Source of the DNA: Bacteroidales bacterium
Lineage (GTDB): Bacteria > Bacteroidota > Bacteroidia > Bacteroidales > VadinHA17
DNA: 64,000 nucleotides
Direction of reading: 5' to 3'
NCBI GenBank assembly: GCA_021371855.1
Contig: JAJFVL010000004.1
Location: 43,309 to 107,308 of the forward strand
Part shown: positions 36,102 through 44,228 of the stretch, piece after piece
Layout: each line of letters opens with the position of its first letter
Position numbering within the stretch: the first letter of the stretch is position 1
The notes under the pieces: model-generated
Told to the model about the DNA's origin: nothing
Database searches by the model: none
Seen by the model: the letters and a program-made list of their open reading frames with translations, nothing else
Position numbers and translations under genes: made by a program

Positions 36102-37979
36102 TTATCTTTTTTTTAAGTCTTCAGGTTTCAATGTGATAAGGTGGCCGATCGGTTTGCCATTTCTATATGTTATTACACGAAGTGTGACAGGTCCCTCGGG
36201 AAGCTCGACCGGAGCAGTATATTTTGCAGTAAAATTATCGGGCATAGCGTCATCGATAGTATAGTAAATATCCAGACCCGGCATTTCGGACTCAATTTCA
36301 AGGATCCGTTTCCCGTTTTGTGTGCTGGTTGTGATTATGGGATCGTACACTGCACGGGAATAATTAATTCCTGCTATTTCATTGCGGTCAAACTGTGTTT
36401 CAACTCTATGTACAAAATCTGACCAGTTTTTCTTTTCAGCAGGTGACCAGAAATCTTCTGCCAGAGCCCAGCCACGGGGCCATGTCATATACTCTGCATG
36501 CCGGAGAGTCGGTATTTGCTCTGTCCAGAGGTTTCCCTGTCCGCCAAGAATATATTTTGGATCCACACCTTCGGGAACAGGTTCGTAGTTGTAACATTTT
36601 TTTAAGCGCAGGCTTGAATAAATTGGAGGTTCGATTGTTGATTCGCCCTGTTGATAATCGAGATAAGCGAATGTAGTCGGAGTCATTACAACGTCATGTC
36701 CCATTTTAGCGGCTTCAATGCCTCCCTGAATGCCACGCCAGCTCATAACAGTTGCTTCAGGGGAAATACCACCTTCAAGAATTTCATCCCAACCAAGAAG
36801 TTTTTTCCCTTTGGCTTTCAGGATTTTTTCAATACGATTCATAAAGTATCCCTGCAAATCCTCTATATGTCTGATATTCAGTTTTTTCATCAATGCCTGA
36901 CACCCCGGATCCTGTTTCCAGTAACCCTTATAACATTCGTCCCCCCCTACATGAATATATTGATTTGGGAAAAGAGCAGCCACTTCAGTGAAAACCTTGT
37001 CAAGGAATTCATATACTTTATCATCTGAAGGATTGAGGGTATTATCAACCAGCATTTTGAAGGTACCGTTGCCATACCATTCCGAATGGGAAGAGCCCGG
37101 GTTGACTTTGGTATTGGGATCTTTGCTGCAGCTCAGTTCCGGATATGCTGCAATTGCAGCCATGCTATGGCCGGGGACATCAATTTCGGGTACTATGGTA
37201 ATATTGCGATCCAGAGCATATTGGATTATCTCTTTGATATCATTCTGTGTATAAAAACCGCCAACTGTTGCTGCTTCTCCCGGTTTGGGATCAGGACGCT
37301 GTCCGAAATGTCCTGCACGTGGAACGCGCCAGGCACCGACTTCGGTAAGTTTTGGCAACGATTTGATTTCAATCCTCCATCCGTTATCATCCGTAAGATG
37401 CCAATGGAAGGTGTTATATTTAAAACGGGCAATCTGATCGATATAAAGCATAACTTCTTCTTTTGTGAAAAAGTTGCGGCTTACGTCAAGCATGATTCCT
37501 CTCCATCCGAAACGGGGATAATCGGTAATTTTAACTGCGGGTATTTTCCAGTTCGTCTTAACTGTGGTTTTACTTTCAATTTCTTTTGGAAGGAGCTGAA
37601 GCAGAGTCTGCATACCATAAAATAATCCTGCTGCTTCATTGGCAGTTATAACAACTCCCTTTGAGGTAGATATCAAAGTATAACCTTCTTTACCGATTTG
37701 TGGAACAGGTATTTTGTTCAGATTGAATTGAATTGATCCTGATTTGCTTTGTTGTGCCCTGATTGAAAAGCCGGTAGGGATATTCAGTTTTTGAGCAAGC
37801 ATTTCGGCTGTTTTGCGGCTTTGCAGATCAGCGAAGCCTATAGTCGAAGCCTTGGTTAAAGTATAATAACCGGAAGACTGTTTTACCTCAACTGGCTGAG
37901 GTATAAGATGAACTGTTTGCTCTTGCCCGTATACTCTTGTCATGGCGAAGAGAAACACGAGCAGAATTAATTTTTTCAT
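36102..37979 (-). CDS. beta-N-acetylhexosaminidase, GH20
   Basis: A 625-residue exported GH20 enzyme that removes terminal GlcNAc or GalNAc by substrate-assisted catalysis. The signal peptide is MKKLILLVFLFAMTRVYGQ. A GH20b domain (about 22-150) precedes the catalytic barrel, which begins RGIMLDVSRNFFTKEE and has HWHLTDDNGWRIEIKSLP and the catalytic pair Asp347-Glu348 in HVGGDECYKGYW. GWDEILEGG and LGGQGNLWTEQ complete the active site. A chitobiase-type C-terminal domain follows. It is first in a two-gene operon with the YncE-phosphoesterase. Confidence 0.96.
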   Translation of the reverse strand: MKKLILLVFLFAMTRVYGQEQTVHLIPQPVEVKQSSGYYTLTKASTIGFADLQSRKTAEMLAQKLNIPTGFSIRAQQSKSGSIQFNLNKIPVPQIGKEGYTLISTSKGVVITANEAAGLFYGMQTLLQLLPKEIESKTTVKTNWKIPAVKITDYPRFGWRGIMLDVSRNFFTKEEVMLYIDQIARFKYNTFHWHLTDDNGWRIEIKSLPKLTEVGAWRVPRAGHFGQRPDPKPGEAATVGGFYTQNDIKEIIQYALDRNITIVPEIDVPGHSMAAIAAYPELSCSKDPNTKVNPGSSHSEWYGNGTFKMLVDNTLNPSDDKVYEFLDKVFTEVAALFPNQYIHVGGDECYKGYWKQDPGCQALMKKLNIRHIEDLQGYFMNRIEKILKAKGKKLLGWDEILEGGISPEATVMSWRGIQGGIEAAKMGHDVVMTPTTFAYLDYQQGESTIEPPIYSSLRLKKCYNYEPVPEGVDPKYILGGQGNLWTEQIPTLRHAEYMTWPRGWALAEDFWSPAEKKNWSDFVHRVETQFDRNEIAGINYSRAVYDPIITTSTQNGKRILEIESEMPGLDIYYTIDDAMPDNFTAKYTAPVELPEGPVTLRVITYRNGKPIGHLITLKPEDLKKR

Positions 37980-38099
37980 AAGCGGGTAAGTTTGTATTGG
38001 TTAAAACGTTCTTAATGTTTAAGGCAATAAAATTAATTATCTCAGACAAACAACAAAAATAATTAATTATGATTCTATCTTCCTGACAAGTACAATAAA

Positions 38100-39014
38100 T
38101 CACGATTTGGGAATAAATTTATTCCCCGGGGTTTTCAAAACCCTCAAAACCTCTTTTTTTATTCTGACAATAACCTCTCCGGATATTTTGAAAGGCTCTC
38201 CATCAATATGGAACCTGGTTTCATCGGTTAGGATAACTATCTCTTTATCTGTCTTGATGTGCTTGACGTATTTTGACTTATTTATTCTTTTTGTGAAGAG
38301 CCTGATAATAAAAACAATACCCAGAACCTTTGGGAATGGTTTTATTAAGACAAGGTCAATTTTTCCGTCATCGGGACGGGCATCAGGTGCAATAAATGCA
38401 TTATTCCCGAATTGCCGGGTATTGGCGATTGTCAGGATAAATAGATTCTCCGATAAGGTTTCCTCTTCTCCGCATTTGATGTTTACATGAAACGGACGAA
38501 GCTGTAAAAATGTCTTCAGTGTCAACCACACATAAGGCAGGAATCCGCGTAGTTTCAGGTCATTAAAAGAATGGGCAACAAAACTATCAAGCCCTATACC
38601 GGCTACATTCAGGCATAATTTATCGTTGATCTCTATAACATCGATATTAATACTCTCGGCCATTTTAATATCGGATAAAAGCGAATGGACGTTCATCTTA
38701 AATCCAAATTCTTTTGCAAAGCCATTGCCTGATCCAAGTGGCAGGACCCCGAAAATTTTATTACTGCCTACTAATCTGGTCGCCACGGTATGGACGGTTC
38801 CATCTCCTCCGGCAGCAATAAAAATATCATGGGTATCAAAGTTATTATTAATAATAAGGCTGGTATCTTCTTTAGTCAGCGACTTGCAGAGCGATATTTT
38901 ATTTTTGCGACGGTCAAGATCTTTTGATACAATGAAGTTTACAGGTTGAATTCCTGCAGTTGGATTAATAATAATCAGCGCTTTAGTCGAACTATCTGTA
39001 ACAGGTATTTCCAT
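38100..39014 (-). CDS. diacylglycerol-kinase catalytic-domain lipid kinase (YegS/DgkB/sphingosine kinase type)
   Basis: About 304 residues. It has the lipid-kinase nucleotide loop IAAGGDGTVHTVATRL, PLGSGNGFAKEFG, and the second-domain GIGLDSFVAHSFN and ARPDDGKIDLVLI motifs. It starts IIINPTAGIQPVN-style after an ATG at 39014; the upstream frame to 39098 is not family-like. It phosphorylates a lipid hydroxyl with ATP; diacylglycerol, undecaprenol or a sphingoid base cannot be separated by sequence. It follows the P5C dehydrogenase gene by 98 bp. Confidence 0.9.
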   Translation of the reverse strand: MEIPVTDSSTKALIIINPTAGIQPVNFIVSKDLDRRKNKISLCKSLTKEDTSLIINNNFDTHDIFIAAGGDGTVHTVATRLVGSNKIFGVLPLGSGNGFAKEFGFKMNVHSLLSDIKMAESINIDVIEINDKLCLNVAGIGLDSFVAHSFNDLKLRGFLPYVWLTLKTFLQLRPFHVNIKCGEEETLSENLFILTIANTRQFGNNAFIAPDARPDDGKIDLVLIKPFPKVLGIVFIIRLFTKRINKSKYVKHIKTDKEIVILTDETRFHIDGEPFKISGEVIVRIKKEVLRVLKTPGNKFIPKS

Positions 39015-39112
39015 GCTCAAAGTTACGGAAGTTTTTTTCAATGAGAGACAATAACGTTGTAAGATGTTCCTAAAGGTTCTTAAAATAATGTAATACAAGG
39101 AGTAACTCCTTG

Positions 39113-40738
39113 TTATTCCATGAAAGGATATTTAAAATCGATAGCGGGAATAAGAGTCTCTTTGACTGTTCGCGGACTTACCCAGCGGATCAGGTTAAGA
39201 TGACTTCCGGCTTTATCATTAGTGCCTGAGGCTCTTGCTCCTCCAAACGGTTGCTGCCCCACCATTGCCCCGGTTGGTTTATCATTTATATAGAAGTTTC
39301 CGGAAGCGTAACGCAATGCCCGGCATGCTTTTACCATCGCATATTTATCATTGCTGAATATCGAACCTGTAAGGGCGTAAGGTGATGTTTCGTCGCATAA
39401 CTTAAGTGTTTCATCAAAATGGTCATCTTCATAAATAAATATTGTCATTACCGGTCCGAAAATTTCCTCTTCCATGGTGAAATAGTGTGGATTTTCAGTG
39501 ACTATCAAGGTTGGTTCAATGAAATAGCCTGTTGATTTATCACCATTTCCGCCGGCAATTATTTTTGCTTCTCCCGATGCTTTTACCTTGCGGATATATT
39601 CCATTATTTTATCAAATGAAGCTTCATCAATAACTGCATTAACTGCATTTTTGAAATCCAGAACATCTCCAACTTTTATTTCGGAGATCATTTTCACTAT
39701 ATACTGTCTGGTCTCATCCCATATCGACACGGGAATATATGCTCTTGAGGCTGCAGAACATTTTTGTCCCTGGTATTCAAATGAACCCCTTACAATTGCT
39801 GTGGCAAGTTCAAGAGGATTAGCTGATTTGTGGGCAAAAATGAAATCTTTGCCGCCTGTTTCGCCAACAAGTTTCGGGTACGACTTATAAATGGAAAGAT
39901 TATCGGAAACCTGTTTCCAGAGTGTATTGAATGTTGAATTTGAACCGGTGAAATGAATGCCAGCAAGGTCTTTATGTTTAAGCACAATACTGCTTATCAG
40001 CGATCCTGTTCCTGGCAGGAAGTTAATAACACCGGCAGGTAATCCGGCTTCCTCGTATATCTTCATAAGATAATAGTTTGAAAGGAGCGAGGTTGTGGCT
40101 GGTTTCCAGATGGTTGTGTTTCCCATCAAAGCAACACTGGTATTAAGATTTGATGCGATTGCAGTAAAGTTGAAGGGGGTGACTGTATAAATAAATCCTT
40201 CAAGAGGCCTGTATTCGATGCGGTTTATGTTTTCATTTTCTGATATAGGTTGCTCCCTGTATACCAGTGATGCGAAATAATTATTAAACCGGAGATAATC
40301 CGCCACTTCGCAAGCAGAGTCTATCTCAGCCTGAAGAACATTTTTCCCCTGACCAAGCATTGTAGCTGCATTTATCTTAAACCTGTACTTTTTTGAAATA
40401 AGTTCAGCCGCTTTTGCCATTATACCTGCTCTTTCTATCCACGAAAGTATCATCCATTCGTCCTTGGCATCAAGAGCTGCCTCTATAGCAAGAGAAACCT
40501 CTTTTTCGGTAGCCATGTGATAAGTTGCAAGGACATGTTTATGGTCGGATGGTATCACGATCTTGCCGGTTTTTCCTGTACGGATCTCTTTACCTCCGAT
40601 TATGAGTGGGATATCTATAACCTTATTTCTTTGATTTGTCAGCTCTTCTTCCAGCTGCTTGCGTTCCAGGCTGCCGGGTTTATATGACAAAACAGCTTCA
40701 TTCTTAGGTTCTCTGAAATTATAAATAGCATTATTCAT
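39113..40738 (-). CDS. pruA: L-glutamate gamma-semialdehyde (delta-1-pyrroline-5-carboxylate) dehydrogenase
   Basis: A 541-residue aldehyde dehydrogenase of the stand-alone P5CDH type that oxidises glutamate semialdehyde to glutamate with NAD in proline and arginine breakdown. Seen: YTVTPFNFTAIASNLNTSVA, NTTIWKPATTS, the NAD motif FTGSNSTFNTLW, the catalytic glutamate region LVGETGGKDF and nucleophile Cys327 in EYQGQKCSAASRAY, then EEIFGPVMTIFIYED. The length matches bacterial and mitochondrial P5CDH. No proline dehydrogenase gene is in the window. Confidence 0.93.
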   Translation of the reverse strand: MNNAIYNFREPKNEAVLSYKPGSLERKQLEEELTNQRNKVIDIPLIIGGKEIRTGKTGKIVIPSDHKHVLATYHMATEKEVSLAIEAALDAKDEWMILSWIERAGIMAKAAELISKKYRFKINAATMLGQGKNVLQAEIDSACEVADYLRFNNYFASLVYREQPISENENINRIEYRPLEGFIYTVTPFNFTAIASNLNTSVALMGNTTIWKPATTSLLSNYYLMKIYEEAGLPAGVINFLPGTGSLISSIVLKHKDLAGIHFTGSNSTFNTLWKQVSDNLSIYKSYPKLVGETGGKDFIFAHKSANPLELATAIVRGSFEYQGQKCSAASRAYIPVSIWDETRQYIVKMISEIKVGDVLDFKNAVNAVIDEASFDKIMEYIRKVKASGEAKIIAGGNGDKSTGYFIEPTLIVTENPHYFTMEEEIFGPVMTIFIYEDDHFDETLKLCDETSPYALTGSIFSNDKYAMVKACRALRYASGNFYINDKPTGAMVGQQPFGGARASGTNDKAGSHLNLIRWVSPRTVKETLIPAIDFKYPFME

Positions 40739-40766
40739 ACAAAAATTTTAATCCAAATTAGTCCTT

Positions 40767-40880
40767 TCATTCTTCTTTAACCATGACATTTGTCTTGATT
40801 TCATACTCCCAGTCTTCCTGTATATACATTGGATCCCTCTGTCCAGCCAGCCGGCGGGTCTGCGCAACTAAGTGGTTAAT
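40767..40880 (-). pseudogene. possible 3' remnant of an unidentified gene upstream of pruA
   Basis: Minus-strand frame ending in TGA at 40767-40769 reads INHLVAQTRRLAGQRDP, then MYIQEDWEYEIKTNVMVKEE. It is more GC-rich and codon-like than the flanking spacer and the charged, tryptophan-containing peptide looks like a real C-terminus. Only the last 20 codons follow an ATG (40829). It may be a decayed gene or a true tiny gene. The family is not recognised. Confidence 0.35.
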
Positions 40881-40977
40881 AGATTTATATGTTATTATAT
40901 TGGCATGTTGATTTTTTTGTAGTAATTTGGATTCAGTTTTTACAAAATCATTCGATCATCTTCTAAAAATCAAAGAT

Positions 40978-42000
40978 ATGCCGGAATCAAAATTCTACCA
41001 TTTTTCTCCAAAGGGATTATTTTATGGTGTTGATACTGTTAAGGACGCTATTGATGTATCAAAAGAAGGCGGTTTTATCTGGCTTAATTTTTATCAGCCT
41101 TCAAAAGAGGAGCTTTCTTCTCTTACAAAAACAATTGGCATTCATCCCCTTTCAGTTGAAGACTGCCTGGATGAAAATCAGGTTCCGAAAATTGAATATT
41201 TCACAAATAATACTTTTATAATTTTTAATGCTTTCACTTATATTGAAAAGACACTTTATGTTGATGAAATAAATCTGTTTATAGGAAAGAATTTTCTGAT
41301 AACTGTCAGCGGGCATAATTCCGGGGCAAGAAATCCCCTGAATAATATTTATACGATTGTTGAAAACGGACTCACAAATGCTGCAGCGGGCCCGGATTTC
41401 ATGATGCATATTGTACTGGATTATCTGGTTGATCAGAAGTACCAGGCTTTCGATGATATGGAAAATGAGCTTGAAGAAGCCGAGGAGTTATTGATTGACA
41501 ATGTTGAAAAATTTCAACCCATGCAACTTATACTCATGAGAAAAAATCTGATGTTCCTCAGAAAAAGTTTGTTCCACGAGAGTGAAATTCTTGTCAAGAT
41601 TTGCAGGATGGATTGTCCGTTTATCACGGAAAAAGCAATAGTTCACTACCGCGATATTTATGATCATCTGGCTAAGTTTTTTGAACTTACCGAAACATAC
41701 CGGGAAATAGAAACAAGCCTAATGGAGTTATATACTTCGCTTCTGAACAATCTGATGACTAAGATGTCGAACGATACAAATTCTTCTGTACGCAGGCTTA
41801 CACTTATTGCCACTATTTTTATGCCTCTGACTTTGATTGCCAGTATAGGAGGTATGTCGGAATGGTCGATGATGACCGGCCCTTCAAACTGGAAGATTAC
41901 TTATCCTTTGTTTATTCTGGCAATGTCTGTTATAGCCGTCATAAATTACTTCCTTATCAGGCGGATTGAAAAGAAAAATGAATCAGGTTCCGGCAAGTGA
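40978..42000 (+). CDS. corA: CorA-family magnesium/divalent metal channel, GMS variant
   Basis: About 340 residues. A soluble alpha/beta N-domain (WLNFYQPSKEELSSL, LSVEDCLDENQVPKIEYF) leads to long helices (LILMRKNLMFLRKSLFHE) and two C-terminal membrane segments (LTLIATIFMPLTLIASIGG and YPLFILAMSVIAVINYFLI). The family motif G-M-N between them is G-M-S here (IGGMSEWSMM). The ATG at 40978 is chosen; the frame also opens at a TTG (40927). The change of the selectivity Asn to Ser may alter ion preference, or mark a known Bacteroidota subgroup. It ends 8 bp from the convergent PAP2 gene. Confidence 0.9.
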   Translation: MPESKFYHFSPKGLFYGVDTVKDAIDVSKEGGFIWLNFYQPSKEELSSLTKTIGIHPLSVEDCLDENQVPKIEYFTNNTFIIFNAFTYIEKTLYVDEINLFIGKNFLITVSGHNSGARNPLNNIYTIVENGLTNAAAGPDFMMHIVLDYLVDQKYQAFDDMENELEEAEELLIDNVEKFQPMQLILMRKNLMFLRKSLFHESEILVKICRMDCPFITEKAIVHYRDIYDHLAKFFELTETYREIETSLMELYTSLLNNLMTKMSNDTNSSVRRLTLIATIFMPLTLIASIGGMSEWSMMTGPSNWKITYPLFILAMSVIAVINYFLIRRIEKKNESGSGK

Positions 42001-42008
42001 TTTTACAG

Positions 42009-42695
42009 TCAACTTTCATTTGTGCACCCAAGGTCAAACATTGAAAGATGCTTTTCCCCAAATGATTTTATCGCATAGGAAAAGAACAGCCCTGAAAGGA
42101 TATCAATGCTGTAATGGCCATGTGCCAGGAATAATGCAACTGTTACAATAATCAGACACGATAAGATGAGCAACTTGTAACCCCTGTTTTTTACAAGAAG
42201 ATACATTAAAAACACATTTCCAACGTGGCCTGAAGGGTACACTCCAAGTTCATAGTTTGCAAATCCGTGAAAAAGGGGATCCGATCCATTAAATAATGGG
42301 GGATTTCCAAATGGTGTTAAAACGATAAATATTCCTCTTATAATATAAAATATCCCACTCATAAGTAAGAAGACGGGAATTCTGTTGCAATCCTTTTTAT
42401 GGAAAAAATATACAAAAACAAGAAATATCGGGACCAGGCAGAAGATGTCATAAAAAATTGAGACATTGATAACAGGCAGATTGTCAAGGATTAAGTCTGA
42501 GAGCATCGGCAGAGTTTTACCCTCACTCATATAGTTGTGGAGATAAGTCTGGGAAGCAATATTCAATGCGGCTCCCGAAATTACTGCAAGTACGCTGATA
42601 TAAAAATATTTGCTTTTTAATACCGGGATAATGGAACTAAGAACCTCAGAAATGTTTGAAAAACGGTTATTCCTTTTGTCTGAATTATAAATCAT
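42009..42695 (-). CDS. PAP2_C/sphingomyelin-synthase-like integral membrane protein
   Basis: A 228-residue protein with about six membrane helices. Its active-site motifs are YPSGHVGN and HGHYSIDILSGLFFSY. The H-Y-S-x-D form, and the lack of the KxxxxxxRP and SR motifs of ordinary PAP2 phosphatases, resemble sphingomyelin-synthase-related PAP2_C enzymes that move a phospho-head group between lipids. Bacteroidota make sphingolipids, so a ceramide head-group transferase is possible. A plain lipid phosphatase remains an alternative. Confidence 0.7.
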   Translation of the reverse strand: MIYNSDKRNNRFSNISEVLSSIIPVLKSKYFYISVLAVISGAALNIASQTYLHNYMSEGKTLPMLSDLILDNLPVINVSIFYDIFCLVPIFLVFVYFFHKKDCNRIPVFLLMSGIFYIIRGIFIVLTPFGNPPLFNGSDPLFHGFANYELGVYPSGHVGNVFLMYLLVKNRGYKLLILSCLIIVTVALFLAHGHYSIDILSGLFFSYAIKSFGEKHLSMFDLGCTNES

Positions 42696-42802
42696 CTATT
42701 TATGATATAAGTGTTTGCTATAATATTAATACCAGAAACCTGGTATTAATATACTTAGGCAAAGATAAAATCTTTAGTTAATTATGATAACAAATTAAAG
42801 AA

Positions 42803-43027
42803 TTACGCTTCACGCGACATTTCTTTATATATCTGTAATATTTCTTCACTGTACTCTTCCGGCGCTTCAACATGGCCCCACCCCGTTTGGGCCTGCCATA
42901 GACCATCATAAGCCGAGTCATGATATGACCGTATTATGTGAGGTATTCCTTTTTCAGTCAATATCTCATTAAGAAGAATCGACTCAATCTCGTTTTTAAA
43001 CAACAGTATTTTAACAGGTTTGCTCAT
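42803..43027 (-). CDS. small DUF2007-like protein
   Basis: 74 residues, KILLFKNEIESILLNEILTEKG then IPHIIRSYHDSAYDGLWQ and WGHVEAPEEYSEEIL. This is the pattern of DUF2007-type 'putative signal-transducing' small proteins with a beta-alpha-beta fold, where a long helix follows the first strand. Its function is unknown. It starts 57 bp after the membrane-Nudix gene on the same strand. Confidence 0.7.
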   Translation of the reverse strand: MSKPVKILLFKNEIESILLNEILTEKGIPHIIRSYHDSAYDGLWQAQTGWGHVEAPEEYSEEILQIYKEMSREA

Positions 43028-43084
43028 GGTTTGAACATTTTTATCTGATAAAAATAGGTTAAAAATTTTACAGCGGGAAATATT

Positions 43085-44146
43085 CTATCTTTTTTTCAAA
43101 ACCTTCAGGAACTCGTGTTCAAAATTCGGTGTAAAAATGTCTTTCCCGATGTTATCATTAATTTCCTTCAGCGACCAGAATTTTCCTTCCTCTATTTCCT
43201 TATTGTTGATGGCAGGAACTTCTTCAGATATGGTAAAAAAAGAATGTACAAGTTCTCTTTCGCGCGAAGACTCCCAGACATATCTTCCGATGAATTGAGG
43301 CTTGAAGTACTCTAATCCGATCTCTTCTCTGACCTCACGGGCAAGAGCCTCTTCAATTTTTTCACCAAGGTCAACATGCCCGCCTACCGATGTATCCCAT
43401 TTCCCGGGTTGAATATCTTTGTTTACCGAACGTTTCTGAAGGAACAGTTTTCCTGACCGGTTAAAAAGATGAAGGTGAATAACCGGGTGAAGTAGCCTGC
43501 TCCGGCCATTATGGCAAATACTGCGCGGAGCTTTGCCAATGATCATTCCTTCATTGTTTACAACCGGGAACCATTCCTCATTTTTAAATCGTCTGTTCCT
43601 GAGCCGGGTTTTTAAAAACAGAAAAGCAAAATACACACCATAAAATATATATAACAATACACCGCTTATGAAAACCCAGGCTTCTTTCGACATGTAAGCA
43701 GCTGAAAACAGTACAAGTATAATATGAGAAGCAGTTATCCAGAACATTGCTAACATATTATATCTCATCATTTTTTCCTGCTCAGCGTCAAGGTGGATCT
43801 CTCCCATATACCTTTGAGACATTGTCATTATAAGATTTTTCGGGCCCCATATTGAGAAGGCAATTACTGCAAGGAGAATTCCCTCAATTAATGCAGGTTT
43901 TATCTTGAAAAAAATATCATTTTCGAGAACAATCGAGATGCCTCCCATAAGAAGCAGTAAAGCAGTATCGAGTAATATAAATTTGTCGATTATTTTATCT
44001 CTGATAAAGTAGAACAGGAATTCAGCCACTCCAAAACCGAGTGCAACATAAAGACCAACCTCTGTTCCCCATATCTCGTCAGCAAGAATAAAGATGAAAA
44101 GAGGAATTAACCCGGGCAGCATTTTTTTGAGAACCGATAAATTCAT
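43085..44146 (-). CDS. septation-protein-A-like membrane domain fused to a Nudix hydrolase
   Basis: 353 residues. The first ~185 form five or six membrane helices (LIPLFIFILADEIWG, VALGFGVAEFLFYFI, LLLLMGGISIVLEND) like the IspZ/VC0807 family. The last ~150 are a Nudix domain with a perfect box G-x5-E-x7-R-E-V-R-E-E-I-G-L (GGHVDLGEKIEEALAREVREEIGLE) preceded by HLHLFNRSGKLFLQKRS, as in IPP-isomerase-like/YfcD Nudix enzymes. The fusion places the hydrolase at the inner membrane, perhaps for a membrane-bound pyrophosphate substrate. The substrate is unknown. Confidence 0.88.
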   Translation of the reverse strand: MNLSVLKKMLPGLIPLFIFILADEIWGTEVGLYVALGFGVAEFLFYFIRDKIIDKFILLDTALLLLMGGISIVLENDIFFKIKPALIEGILLAVIAFSIWGPKNLIMTMSQRYMGEIHLDAEQEKMMRYNMLAMFWITASHIILVLFSAAYMSKEAWVFISGVLLYIFYGVYFAFLFLKTRLRNRRFKNEEWFPVVNNEGMIIGKAPRSICHNGRSRLLHPVIHLHLFNRSGKLFLQKRSVNKDIQPGKWDTSVGGHVDLGEKIEEALAREVREEIGLEYFKPQFIGRYVWESSRERELVHSFFTISEEVPAINNKEIEEGKFWSLKEINDNIGKDIFTPNFEHEFLKVLKKR

Positions 44147-44228
44147 TTTACAATATTATGACCGGCAAAATTAAAAATTATTATAAAGCATAATACGTCG
44201 TCCGATATTTGATGAATTCAAAGCAGCT

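Noticed and set aside
40927..40977. Longer CorA N-terminus from a TTG codon
   Set aside because: The added 17 residues are not family-like, and an ATG at 40978 fits the usual start.
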